DNA of 39,758 nucleotides from Tubiluchus corallicola (lineage: Eukaryota > Priapulida > Priapulimorpha > Priapulimorphida > Tubiluchidae), in assembly GCA_030141605.1 (NCBI GenBank), contig JAQGDQ010001465.1, forward strand, positions 1-39,758, given 5' to 3'. The position numbers and the translations under genes were made by a program. The notes below the pieces were generated by a model that saw only the letters and a program-made list of their open reading frames with translations, was not told the DNA's origin and searched no databases. This document shows positions 1 through 10,182 of the stretch, piece by piece (position 1 is the stretch's first letter; every line of letters starts with the position of its first letter).

Positions 1-777
1 AATAGGAAGAGAGGAGAGGATAATTACCAAAGAGTTCCATGGTCGCTGCAGCTGTACCAACAGGCTATCATCATGTCGTGATACCGTGGGTCCAGTTATC
101 CAGGATCACATCTCAAGAATCAAGAAACAACACCGGAACAGATTGCTGGGGCTCACGCATTGCAGACTCCACCACCAGAGTGTTAGAAACAAGGATCCAG
201 GGTCTCGAAACGTCTCCGTTTACTCCTATACTGTAGGAGTCAGCAAATGACGGAGAAAAGGAGAAAAGTTCCTCGTTCTCAGTCTTCAGCTAGGCAACCT
301 TCTTAGGCAGTTCCAAACTCCACCCAACAACCGTCATGATCTACGTGGCCAGATTACGAACACGACGAAGTTTCCTGCATACTAGTAACACTGCCAAGGA
401 ACCGTCTGGTTTCCTCTCAGAGAAATTTGATTACACTGAGAACACCAAAACTAACAAACTCATTATGAGATCTCAAAAGTTACGAGACCTCAAACCTGCT
501 GCAACAAAACGTGTAGCTTCAAAACGCAGCTCAAACCCGTAATGGCGGCAATAAGGAAAAATCACGGTTCAAAGCTTTTCCAGGAGCGCGAAAATTATCC
601 ATTAACCATTCAAGACATGTGACAGGAAGCTCGCCATCAAACAGGGAAAAGGGGAGAGGTATTAAAGGATGGACAGAAAACCAACCCAAACATAAAACAG
701 AAATGAATATTTTATTTGGAGTACAAAATGAACTTTAGCATAATTTTAATACGGACGAGGACGTCTGTGACGTCACA
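1..777 (-). repeat. 3' LTR of the Gmr1-like element (partial)
   Basis: Positions 1-777 match 7696-8472 base for base at a constant offset of 7695. The LTR ends at 777 with TGTGACGTCACA (766-777), so the outer ~413 bp lie to the left of the window. The short ORFs inside it repeat in both LTRs and show no protein similarity; they are not annotated. Confidence 0.95.
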
Positions 778-791
778 GAAGCCCTCCCCCT
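778..791 (-). other. Polypurine tract of the Gmr1-like element
   Basis: Read on the minus strand this is AGGGGGAGGGCTTC, immediately before the 3' LTR start TGTGACG. Position and composition fit the plus-strand primer for reverse transcription. Confidence 0.85.
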
Positions 792-1729
792 AAGAGTGTG
801 GCAACACTCTTAACCAATGGACGTATTAAAAGTATCTGGAGAGCATTTTGGTACAACATACATACATCATGGACACAATGCAAATTTAAAATAAGTGGTT
901 TAGATTTAACAGATCCTAACTACTATGCTGGAACAGGGGTCACAAATCTCTATTACTATTAAAAGTATATACAATAGCACACACACAAAAAAACAAAAAA
1001 AAAATTGCAACTGACAGGTCATTGAACCAATATGAAAAGAATTGGTAATGGTAATGTCAATCATTGCATCACAAAATTACAATATAGCTCAAAAGAACAT
1101 CACCAAAGTTAAGTACTTGCACAAACACAATTCACAAAATTCTCCTGAGAGAAGCCGAAAGAAGATACCCTAAAATGGTTATATGAACCACATTAAAGGT
1201 TAAATGTACATTGTACTAAAAAGACACTGCTAGCAGATTTTAACAGTGTGAGTGCTCAATGACCACACTGGGCTTCAACTCAAACATGGATATGTCCTCA
1301 AATCAGGAAATCCTAGCTACGATTAACAATAACAATGTCGTCTCACAAACAACAAGAATTGTAACCAAACATCGCTCAACGTCCTTCCATATGAATACAA
1401 GAAAGGGTGACTACGATAAGAGCAAATTGTGAAGAGTAATTTGTATTTGGTAACAATAAAGTAAGAGAAAAACTCTCACCTACCTAATGACTACACAGTA
1501 ATACAAATAATTTTCATATTCGTCAGTGCAGCTAGAATTAGCAACAATAAACATCAACAAAAGCATTTATATACACGACTACTACAAGAATTCCATTACA
1601 TCAATATATAAATCGTGAAAGTGTCAAGTGACTCAATGTGAGCCAAAAACCAATGTTTAACGCTAAAAGCAAGACTAACAGATATTATGCGATCTAGGAA
1701 AGGGAAAAAAAACGTTCTCCATTTTCGAA
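792..1729 (-). other. 3' internal region of the LTR element, non-coding
   Basis: About 940 nt lie between the RNase H stop codon and the polypurine tract. I see no ORF that looks like an envelope or accessory protein and no recognisable motif. Confidence 0.7.
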
Positions 1730-4700
1730 TCACAAACGCGACAGAGCATCCGCCACTCTGTTTTCACAACCAGGGACATGTTCTATATCAAATGCATATT
1801 CACTCAATTTAAGTGCCCAGTGGCATAATCTACGATTTTTCGTTTTCATTTTATCTAATGCAAGCAAACTGCGCTGATCAGTACGAACAGTAAAATGTCG
1901 ACCTTCCAAGTAGTATCTTAGTTTCTCAACACTAAACACTACACTCAAACATTCAAGCTCCACCACAGAGTACCTAGTCTCTGGCTGAGTCAACTTGCGA
2001 CTAATATATGTTACTGGCACTTCAGCTAACCCGTCTCCCTTATCTTGAGACAGAACAGCCCCTAAACCGATAAAGCTAGCATCAGTGGTTAGGTAAAAGG
2101 GCTTAGTAAAGTCTGGTGAATGGAGTACGGACTCGGAAGATAATGCATCTTGAAGCTGACGAAAGCTACTTTCAGTGGCCTCAGTCCACTCAACTTGGAC
2201 GGGGGCATACTTTTCAGTAAGAGCATGGAGAGGCGCAGCGATGCTACTAAAATGGGGGATAAAACGCCTATAAAAACTGACCGTACCCAAAAACCTGCGC
2301 ACCTGCGTTTTTGTCTGTGGGCGCAAAAATTGACGTATCCGTTCTACTTTGGATAATTGAGGTTTAAGTCTATTTTTCCCCACTACATATCCCAGGAATT
2401 CAACTTCCTGTTGTGCAAAATGACATTTTTTAGGTTTAACTGTCACTCCAGCCTTGCGAATGTTGTAAAGTGTGTAATCAACATGCTTTAAATGATTAGT
2501 CCAGTCCGGAGATTTAATGATAACATCATCAATATACCCACTAGAACAATATGAAACCGGATCTAATATGCGGTCAATAAGAGACTGAGCCGAGGCAGCA
2601 GCATTCATTAACCCAAAAGGCATAACAGTAAACTCAAATTTACCGAAATTAGTAACAAAGGCTGAAACAGGCTGAGATTCCGGGGCCAATTCAATTTGCC
2701 AATAGGCTTTTGACAAATCTAGAGTTGATATCCACTTTGCGCCATGAAGATCATCAATCATGTCGTCTGGACGTGGTGTTGGATAAGGTGAAAATATTGT
2801 TCTCTTGTTCAAGGCTCTGTAGTCAACACATGGACGCCACTGGCTAACGCCATCCATAGGAGGCTTGGGAACAACTAGCATTGGAGATGAATACTCCGAA
2901 TCCGAACGACGAATGACACCTAAGTTTAACATATCTTTGACTTCTTTACGGATAATATCTAAACGAGCTTGAGGTACTCGATAAGAATGCTGTTGGACAG
3001 GGGTCTTGTCATGAAGGTTAATGTAATGTTGAACCAATTTTGTTCTGCCGGGAAGATCGGTAAACATCTGGGGGTATGAATGGAATATCTTCCTCATTTG
3101 TTCCTTAGCTTCCTCAGATAAATAGTCAGGCAATTCGACATCCTCTACAGATTGTGTGGCAACTGCAGTTGGGAAAAATGCATACTCTGGAAGATCACAA
3201 GCTTCGGTTTTGCCAGAACCTATCTTGTTACAAGTCTCTTCAACTTCTTGCCAGTTAACAGAAGCATCATCCCTGTCTTCATTGTGTAGAGCCATAAGAA
3301 CAAGTTCTTCTTCTCTATCAATGTAAGCTTTAAGTCTGTTAGCATGAAACGTACTTAAGCTTCTCCTACTTCCAGGCTTACCTAGCTTGACTCGATAAGT
3401 GCATTCAGAGAGTTTGTCAACTATGGGGTATGGACCACGCCACGTGGTTGCCATCTTACTACCCTTTTTCATCCGTTGAACAAGGACTTTATCACCAATA
3501 TTGAAACTACGTTGCTTAGATACACGATCAAACCAAGATTTTTGAGCAAGTTTAGCCCTCCTAAGAGAATTGTGTGCATCCTCTAAGGTTTCATCCAATG
3601 TGTTTATGATACGGGAGACATAGTCATCCACGTCTTCCAGCTCAGGTAGTTTCTCACAGCCCCACCGCTCTTTCAACATAGCTAAAGGGCCCCGAAGTGC
3701 GTAACCAAAAACTAATTCATTGGGGGAGTAATGAGTAGATTCCTGGGGAACTTCACGATAGGCAAACAGAACGAATGGAATAGCCAAATCCCAAGGAAGG
3801 TGGGGATGATCTTGAATAAGTTTTCTGATAGAGGCTTTGAGTGTGGAATTGTATCGTTCAACAAGACCATTGGTTGAAGGGGCATAAGCAGAAGTATAGA
3901 TACCTTTGACCCCAAGCTGTTCTTCCAACTGGTGAGTAAGCTTGGAAGTGAACTGAGTTCCTCTATCAGTCAGGATTTCTTTTGGAATGCCATATCTGCA
4001 GCAAAATTCCACCAGTTTGTTTAGAATAGTTGTTGTTTCAATATTTGGGATGGGATAGCAATCCGGATAACGAGTGGCGTGATCTACAATCACTAAAGCG
4101 TACTTATTCCCATCTGGAGTACGACTAAGAGGACCTATGATGTCCATGCCAATGCGGAAAAATGGCTGCTTTGGTATTGGTAAAGGACGGAGAGGAAGCC
4201 TATCACCTCTCTGTAAACGACCATTTTTCTGACATGAAGGGCAAGAACGGCAGTAACTCCGCACAGCATGTTTTATCTTGGGCCAAATGTATTCCATAAG
4301 AATACGGTCTGCTGTTTTCCTAATGCCTAGGTGACCCGCCATTTTGTTATCATGAGCAATTTCAAGGACTTGGCGCCGACGAGATTTAGGAAGAACCAAA
4401 AGTTCTCTAGGTTTGCCAGCCTTGGTGTGCTTGCAGAGATAATAAAGCATTCCATCTTTAAGGAAATATCCTTTTCCATTCTGCTCTGCAATTTCAAATG
4501 TTGTAGCGTGATCAATGTAGTTTGCTAATGAAGGGTCATTATGTTGTTCTTGTTTGAGTTGTTCAAACGAGACAGTAATCAACTGAGCCTGCTCTTGCTT
4601 GAATTTATTTAGGTTAGAATGTTCTTGTGTAGAATATGTACTGTGTTCAAGTTGTTTATGTAACTCTTGATCACGTACTGCTTTAGCCTGCAGTTCTGCA

Positions 4701-6619
4701 GCTTTTGCACGTGTAACTGCAAAACTATCAGAGATTTGTGCATCGCTAGACGATTTCAATTGTTCGTTGTCTGAGATTTCTGTATTATTATCAGCTGGGC
4801 CTTCATGAAGGTTTGATTCATCATTAGGTGTAAAAGGCCTCAGTGTTGATAAATAATCATTGCCCAATAAAAGTTCAGCTGGGAGGTCAGACATCACACT
4901 AACTGTAAGCCAACCAGCGAAGTTAGGACCTACAACTTTAATCTCTGCTGTACGACATGGCTCGACATGACCATGCACACATCTAACAGGTTTAGGGTCA
5001 GACTTCAGATACTGATCTTTACCAACAAAACGTGGGTGGATCATAGAAACTGTGGCACCACTGTCTCTTTGCCCCAAAACAGGAATGTCATTCACAAGAG
5101 CCTCAAACATAAACGGTATATTATTAACTGGAATGCCTTGAAGTTTATTAGAACTAGTGTATGTTGATTCGTGATCACAACTACCAAACAAAGTCTTAAC
5201 CGGAGTTTTATTTCTGCTGGTTTTGTTTGCCTTGTTAACAATATTAGTTGCATTTTGCCCATTGTTATTTTGGTGATTGTTCCGCTGTGATGCTTGGCAC
5301 TCTGGTCTTCTGTGACCAGGCTTACCACATTTATAACAAACTATCTTCTGTTTGTCATCAAGTTTATTATCAGAAACGTTTACTAAGGTATTGTTATTGT
5401 AAGGTTGTTTCTGAGAAAATTTTTCTGTTTTCCAAGGAGTAAAAGAGTGATTCCTAGAGTCAGTCTCCTTGGAGCTAATAAATTTGTCAGCCTCCATGGC
5501 CATTTCAAGACCATTCTCAAATTCGTGTCTTTTTAGCCATGTGCGGACATCAGATGTTAAATTATCCATAAACTGTTCCATAGCCATGGCTTCAAAAAGC
5601 TTGGAATAGGAATCAACAGCATTAATTGCTTCACAGAAATCGGTTAATGCACGAACCACTTTTAACCAATACTGATGACATGTTTCGTTGTGACCCTTAG
5701 TAAGAGCCCTAAAGCGTTTCCGGTAAGCATCTGTTGTTAAAATGTAAGCAGCTAAAAGAGACTTCCTTACATAAGAATAATCTTTAATATGCTCCTTAGG
5801 TATTTGCTGATATGCGTCAGCAGCTCGGCCAGATAAAGCAGGACCTAAAAGGGCAGACCAATTTGCCTCGGGAATATCATTAGATGTAGCACACGATTCA
5901 AACCAATTCAAATATCTCTGAATGTCATCAGACGATTCACGAAAACCTCGGACTTTCATTCTACTAGATGGGTTGGCAGGTACAACACAAGTATTTGTCA
6001 AAGCCGCACTTCTGTTTAAAAGTTCTAATTTCCTTAACTCAAATTCCATCTCTTCCTTGCGCATGCGCTCATCACGTTCACCTTGCTCTTTTTCATGCTG
6101 CAAAATGTCACGAACCAAATTGGGATTCATACCTTGAAGATTCTCAAGAGAAAACCCAGAAATACCACACAGTTTATCATTACCCCATCCACTGGAGGTA
6201 GGAATAACATTTTGTGGAGGTTTAAGAGCACCATCTTCAGTACCAACACCTTTTCCTGACTGAGAAATCTCCAGCCAAGTAGTAGAGAAAGGATCTTTTG
6301 GCTTAACACTTTGAAGAGGTGTACTAGCCTGGCTAATTTTGGAAGATTCTATAATTCGTTCAGCAACCGAACCAGGTGACTTAATTGATGTATCATGCAA
6401 TGTGTCAGTTTTATCAGAATTAATAAATGTTTTTCCCTGTAGAGGAACTTGTTGCATTTTAAGAATATGCTGTTGTGCTTTAATTATATGTTCAATTAAT
6501 TCTTGCTTACTGACATGGGTAACATCGACAAGTAAATGAAGTGTGCTTGCTACCCTGGAAAGTTCATCTTTTTTCATTTTATCTAACTGTGTCTTGTTGT
6601 AAATAGTTGCTTCAGCCAT
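1730..6619 (-). CDS. gag-pol: Gag-Pol polyprotein (PR-IN-RT-RH order)
   Basis: A single 1629-aa ORF from the ATG at 6619; an upstream in-frame GTG at 6634 is not a likely start. Numbering from that Met, the gag region has a CCHC knuckle at 428-441 (C-x2-C-x4-H-x4-C). The retropepsin motif DSGA is at 519-522. The integrase HHCC region runs about 756-800 and its catalytic triad is D826, D885 and E921 (D-x58-D-x35-E). A GPY/F-like module (WRGPYPIV) follows. Reverse transcriptase has LDLSKAYWQ and the active-site YIDD at 1362-1365. RNase H has D1513 in TTDASF and ends at the ORF terminus. Gag and Pol are fused without a stop or frameshift. All catalytic residues are present, so the protein is plausibly functional. 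Integrase before RT defines the Gmr1-type arrangement. The product would form virus-like particles, reverse transcribe the RNA and integrate it. Confidence 0.96.
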   Translation of the reverse strand: MAEATIYNKTQLDKMKKDELSRVASTLHLLVDVTHVSKQELIEHIIKAQQHILKMQQVPLQGKTFINSDKTDTLHDTSIKSPGSVAERIIESSKISQASTPLQSVKPKDPFSTTWLEISQSGKGVGTEDGALKPPQNVIPTSSGWGNDKLCGISGFSLENLQGMNPNLVRDILQHEKEQGERDERMRKEEMEFELRKLELLNRSAALTNTCVVPANPSSRMKVRGFRESSDDIQRYLNWFESCATSNDIPEANWSALLGPALSGRAADAYQQIPKEHIKDYSYVRKSLLAAYILTTDAYRKRFRALTKGHNETCHQYWLKVVRALTDFCEAINAVDSYSKLFEAMAMEQFMDNLTSDVRTWLKRHEFENGLEMAMEADKFISSKETDSRNHSFTPWKTEKFSQKQPYNNNTLVNVSDNKLDDKQKIVCYKCGKPGHRRPECQASQRNNHQNNNGQNATNIVNKANKTSRNKTPVKTLFGSCDHESTYTSSNKLQGIPVNNIPFMFEALVNDIPVLGQRDSGATVSMIHPRFVGKDQYLKSDPKPVRCVHGHVEPCRTAEIKVVGPNFAGWLTVSVMSDLPAELLLGNDYLSTLRPFTPNDESNLHEGPADNNTEISDNEQLKSSSDAQISDSFAVTRAKAAELQAKAVRDQELHKQLEHSTYSTQEHSNLNKFKQEQAQLITVSFEQLKQEQHNDPSLANYIDHATTFEIAEQNGKGYFLKDGMLYYLCKHTKAGKPRELLVLPKSRRRQVLEIAHDNKMAGHLGIRKTADRILMEYIWPKIKHAVRSYCRSCPSCQKNGRLQRGDRLPLRPLPIPKQPFFRIGMDIIGPLSRTPDGNKYALVIVDHATRYPDCYPIPNIETTTILNKLVEFCCRYGIPKEILTDRGTQFTSKLTHQLEEQLGVKGIYTSAYAPSTNGLVERYNSTLKASIRKLIQDHPHLPWDLAIPFVLFAYREVPQESTHYSPNELVFGYALRGPLAMLKERWGCEKLPELEDVDDYVSRIINTLDETLEDAHNSLRRAKLAQKSWFDRVSKQRSFNIGDKVLVQRMKKGSKMATTWRGPYPIVDKLSECTYRVKLGKPGSRRSLSTFHANRLKAYIDREEELVLMALHNEDRDDASVNWQEVEETCNKIGSGKTEACDLPEYAFFPTAVATQSVEDVELPDYLSEEAKEQMRKIFHSYPQMFTDLPGRTKLVQHYINLHDKTPVQQHSYRVPQARLDIIRKEVKDMLNLGVIRRSDSEYSSPMLVVPKPPMDGVSQWRPCVDYRALNKRTIFSPYPTPRPDDMIDDLHGAKWISTLDLSKAYWQIELAPESQPVSAFVTNFGKFEFTVMPFGLMNAAASAQSLIDRILDPVSYCSSGYIDDVIIKSPDWTNHLKHVDYTLYNIRKAGVTVKPKKCHFAQQEVEFLGYVVGKNRLKPQLSKVERIRQFLRPQTKTQVRRFLGTVSFYRRFIPHFSSIAAPLHALTEKYAPVQVEWTEATESSFRQLQDALSSESVLHSPDFTKPFYLTTDASFIGLGAVLSQDKGDGLAEVPVTYISRKLTQPETRYSVVELECLSVVFSVEKLRYYLEGRHFTVRTDQRSLLALDKMKTKNRRLCHWALKLSEYAFDIEHVPGCENRVADALSRL

Positions 6620-7266
6620 TCTGCATGAAAACACACAACTTATAGATCACTTTGATCACACTTGCGTGTATGTACACCAAAATATTATCAAACAGTCATG
6701 CATAATGTCAACCACCGCTTAAAAGGTCGCGCATAATTAATATTCGTACCAAAAGTATATTCTGCCTACTGTCAGTAGCATACGACTCGTATGTGTGCCG
6801 CACTCAAGAGAGCAGAAATACTTCAAGAAAAAGAACAATAGCGGGCGAGCTAAATTATGGGCACTCAACCACAACCTCAAGGAAAACTAAAAATGCTCTA
6901 CAAACAGTCTCAAAATTTTATAAGTATGGAACTACTACAAATTCCCTACACATAATTGCGAGCTGTAGGCTTTGCAATTACAGCAAACTTCTAAGCCAAT
7001 AAATCAAGAACATATTTGGACTGAAAAGATCAACAAAAGTGCCCTGTACAGTTAACGAAAGTAATAAATTTGGCTTCCTGGGTCTGTACGCAAAGCTCTA
7101 GTTTAACGCAACTATATAGCAAAATACTGTATTGTGCTATAAACAGGAAACGACTTCGAAACCTAAACAATTCACGTAAATACATTAAGCACAATTTTAG
7201 GCCACTCAGTCATAAAATCCAGTAACAACCAGTAAACAAACCGTTATCACCAAAAAACTACTGGTA
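6620..7266 (-). other. 5' leader of the LTR element
   Basis: About 650 nt separate the primer binding site from the gag-pol ATG. It is AT-rich, without a convincing ORF, and probably holds the packaging signal. There is no long upstream ORF. Confidence 0.6.
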
Positions 7267-7279
7267 ACTTCTGACACCA
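7267..7279 (-). other. Primer binding site, tRNA-Leu type
   Basis: On the plus strand this reads ACTTCTGACACCA, the form of a tRNA 3' end including CCA. Its minus-strand complement TGGTGTCAGAAGT lies 2 nt after the 5' LTR, where the PBS is expected. The sequence fits the 3' end of a tRNA-Leu. The same 13-mer recurs beside the LTR at 9493. Confidence 0.8.
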
Positions 7280-7281
7280 AT

Positions 7282-8472
7282 TGTGACGACCACTGGCACC
7301 ATTTTGACTCTCTATGGTGTATTGTATAAAAGAATAAATAGTTTTGTCAGGAATGCAAAATAGGGGTTGTCTTTTACTTTATCCGAGCACGCCAGAGTTC
7401 ATCACATGTGGATAAAAACAATTTTTAATACTAATTTTTAAGGCAAGGGGTTTTTATCCAGACTTTTTTTAACGAGGGTCCTAGTAGTTTGATTAAAACT
7501 GATGCTATTTTAGGCCGTTATAATTTGTACTTAGAAATGACGAGGACGAACAGAAGGACAAACAAACGTTATTGCTTTTCTTATAAAAAAAACGTGCAAA
7601 AATTATTTAATGGTAATTTCAAAAATAATATTTTCTGTAAATTACTTATATACACACATATGATGAAAGAATTCAGTTAACCCCATCCCAGGTATAATAG
7701 GAAGAGAGGAGAGGATAATTACCAAAGAGTTCCATGGTCGCTGCAGCTGTACCAACAGGCTATCATCATGTCGTGATACCGTGGGTCCAGTTATCCAGGA
7801 TCACATCTCAAGAATCAAGAAACAACACCGGAACAGATTGCTGGGGCTCACGCATTGCAGACTCCACCACCAGAGTGTTAGAAACAAGGATCCAGGGTCT
7901 CGAAACGTCTCCGTTTACTCCTATACTGTAGGAGTCAGCAAATGACGGAGAAAAGGAGAAAAGTTCCTCGTTCTCAGTCTTCAGCTAGGCAACCTTCTTA
8001 GGCAGTTCCAAACTCCACCCAACAACCGTCATGATCTACGTGGCCAGATTACGAACACGACGAAGTTTCCTGCATACTAGTAACACTGCCAAGGAACCGT
8101 CTGGTTTCCTCTCAGAGAAATTTGATTACACTGAGAACACCAAAACTAACAAACTCATTATGAGATCTCAAAAGTTACGAGACCTCAAACCTGCTGCAAC
8201 AAAACGTGTAGCTTCAAAACGCAGCTCAAACCCGTAATGGCGGCAATAAGGAAAAATCACGGTTCAAAGCTTTTCCAGGAGCGCGAAAATTATCCATTAA
8301 CCATTCAAGACATGTGACAGGAAGCTCGCCATCAAACAGGGAAAAGGGGAGAGGTATTAAAGGATGGACAGAAAACCAACCCAAACATAAAACAGAAATG
8401 AATATTTTATTTGGAGTACAAAATGAACTTTAGCATAATTTTAATACGGACGAGGACGTCTGTGACGTCACA
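7282..8472 (-). repeat. 5' LTR of the Gmr1-like element (complete, 1191 bp)
   Basis: Bounded by TGTGACG at 7282 and CGTCACA ending at 8472, a perfect 7-bp terminal inverted repeat of the TG...CA type. The left edge is fixed by the adjacent primer binding site and the right edge by the end of identity with the other LTR. The sense 5' end contains the palindrome TGTGACGTCACA (8461-8472), which includes the CRE/ATF octamer TGACGTCA. Confidence 0.92.
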
Positions 8473-8794
8473 TATATATATATATATAAACGTATATATA
8501 TACACATATATACACATATATACATATACATACATATACATACATACATATACATACATACATATACATACATATACATACATAGATATACATACATATA
8601 CATACATACATATACATACATACATATACATACATACATATACATACATATACATACATAGATATACATACATATACATACATACATATACATACATACA
8701 TATACATACATATACATACATACATACATATACATACATATACGTACATACATATACATACATATACATACATACATATATATATATATATACA
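8473..8794. repeat. TATACATACA-type microsatellite
   Basis: A compound run of TATA, CATA and TACATACATA units directly flanks the retrotransposon. The Tyr/Met/Val/Cys-rich ORFs in all frames are translations of the repeat, not genes. Confidence 0.95.
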
Positions 8795-9423
8795 GTTCTC
8801 CTTAATTACTTCGTGTTGATTAACTTGACTTTCAAATATTACATTGTGTCTTCTTGCTCATTTCTTCATCTCATTCCCTCCCTTTTTAGGCTTGTTACAG
8901 CATTGAAATAGCTTAAATTTCCCTCTAATCTTACTGTACTTATTTGCTTCTGAAAGACCTTTTACATTAATAGTGTTCTAGTTTTCTGTATTTAAGCTGT
9001 GTACGACAGGTCTGCTTTGGACATTTAGACCTGTGGGCTAGCCAGGCTAATTGTTCTGCTGTGTTTTAGTATAGTGCTATTTTAGTATTGATAACAATTA
9101 TGTTATTTCAGTATTGATAATTATGTTATCTATGTGTACCTGATAGTATAGATGTTATAATATAATTCCTCGTGACTTGTTAATAATTGTTTTTTTTTAT
9201 TTTATAGAAAAGGCTAACATGCTTATTACTTGTGGGCAAAGTTTAATTTCAGTAACTGCTCTCCCACCCATTTCCTTGCCCACAGAAATAACATGAAAGT
9301 ACAACATGATTATTAACATATTCAGTCAGATGGCTTTCAAATACGCTGTGTCCATAATCAGAAAAAATAAACCTGAAAAGAATGGAACTGAGAAATTTAA
9401 AAAGAATGAAAAAACAATAATAA
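8795..9423. other. Intergenic, no feature seen
   Basis: AT-rich unique-looking sequence. I see no coding potential, RNA gene or mobile-element signature. Confidence 0.5.
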
Positions 9424-9492
9424 TGTGACGGATCCGGGTCCTTTCCAGGCGCCGACCCGTCTCCTCAGGATGTATCCCACTTCTGACACCAG
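9424..9492 (-). repeat. Duplicated LTR edge plus primer binding site
   Basis: 9424-9474 is a diverged copy of the first ~50 bp of the LTR at 9493. Both begin TGT(G/C)ACGGATCC and share TTTCCAGGCGCC and CGTCTCCTCAG. It is followed by CCCACTTCTGACACCA (9476-9491), which looks like a tRNA-Leu 3' end. This would be the PBS of a minus-strand element whose interior is almost entirely gone. Confidence 0.6.
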
Positions 9493-9828
9493 TGTCACGG
9501 ATCCAGGTACTTTCCAGGCGCCGATCCGTCTCCTCAGAATGTGTAGAGCGGCATACAAGTTATGAAATACTTTACAACAGACGAGAAAATTAAAAACAAT
9601 ACGAATGTAAAATAAACTTTAATGCACAACCAGTAGCTCCATGACATGTGAACAGATTTTTGTATAAAAATCAGCAAACCTACAGCATTCACGCTTACAG
9701 ACAGAAAGGCCAGGTTGGTATCGTCAAATCATGGCATGCCATCTGTTTTATACAGGTACATTTGCATTACTGGGCTTCTCAACCATACCCATTACTAACA
9801 TTGGGGGTTGGTCATAATCTGCCTTCGT

Positions 9829-9832
<4 letters not shown>
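9493..9832 (-). mobile_element. Small LTR remnant (~340 bp) of a second gypsy-like element
   Basis: Runs from TGTCACG to CGTAACA, imperfect 7-bp terminal inverted repeats of the TG...CA form. A tRNA-Leu-type PBS lies one base to its left, so this is a 5' LTR on the minus strand. No gag or pol remains. A CAA/TAA microsatellite begins at its right edge. Confidence 0.6.

Positions 9833-9906
<74 letters not shown>
9830..9906. repeat. (CAA)n(TAA)n microsatellite
   Basis: About ten CAA units pass into about fourteen TAA units. Confidence 0.95.
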
Positions 9907-9907
<1 letters not shown>

Positions 9908-10111
9908 TTTTTGGAATAACGGATTAAAACAAATCCAAGAACTTCGGCTAAATAGACTATTCGTTGATTAAATTAACGCTTTTTCTAGTTTACTACATTG
10001 CCAGCACTCAATCAGAAAAAATGGCACATAAATCTCTGAGATTTTGCATTGCTTATAGTTAATTTTCACAAGTTCACGTGTGGAACTAAAAAAGTCCTCG
10101 CTTCACAAAAC

Positions 10112-10182
10112 TGCATCGGCCGGGAATCGAACCCGGGCCGCCCGCGTGGCAGGCGAGCATTCTACCACTGAACCACCGATGC
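10112..10182 (-). tRNA. tRNA-Gly-GCC: tRNA-Gly (GCC)
   Basis: A 71-nt gene with a perfect 7-bp acceptor stem (GCATCGG/CCGATGC) and discriminator A. The D-arm carries TGGTTCAGTGGTAGAA, which fits the A box, and the T-arm carries GGTTCGATTCC, which fits the B box. The anticodon loop CTGCCAC contains GCC, encoded at 10150-10148. There is no intron. A TTTT run (10110-10107) follows one base after the discriminator as the pol III terminator. Everything indicates a functional gene, the only intact cellular gene I can name here. Confidence 0.97.

Larger units (their letters stand above)
1..8472 (-). mobile_element. Gmr1-like Ty3/gypsy LTR retrotransposon, near complete
   Basis: The element lies on the minus strand, so its 5' LTR is at the right (7282-8472) and its 3' LTR at the left, where the window cuts off the outer ~413 bp. 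In sense order it has the 5' LTR, a tRNA-Leu-type primer binding site, a ~650-nt leader, one gag-pol ORF, a ~940-nt 3' internal region, a polypurine tract and the 3' LTR. The two LTRs are identical by eye over the 777 bp that overlap, and the ORF is uninterrupted, so the insertion is probably recent. Integrase precedes reverse transcriptase, the pol order of the Gmr1 group (known first from fish, echinoderms and tunicates) and unlike most Ty3/gypsy elements. No env ORF is present. The right flank starts TATAT; the left target site duplication lies outside the window. Confidence 0.93.

Noticed and set aside
39-542. Short ORFs (65 and 68 aa) repeated at 7734-8237
   Set aside because: They lie inside the LTRs and repeat only because the LTRs are identical; they have no domain and run opposite to the element's coding strand.
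8407-8911. Tyr/Met/Val/Cys- and Ile/Thr/His-rich ORFs over 100 aa
   Set aside because: They are translations of the TATACATACA microsatellite.
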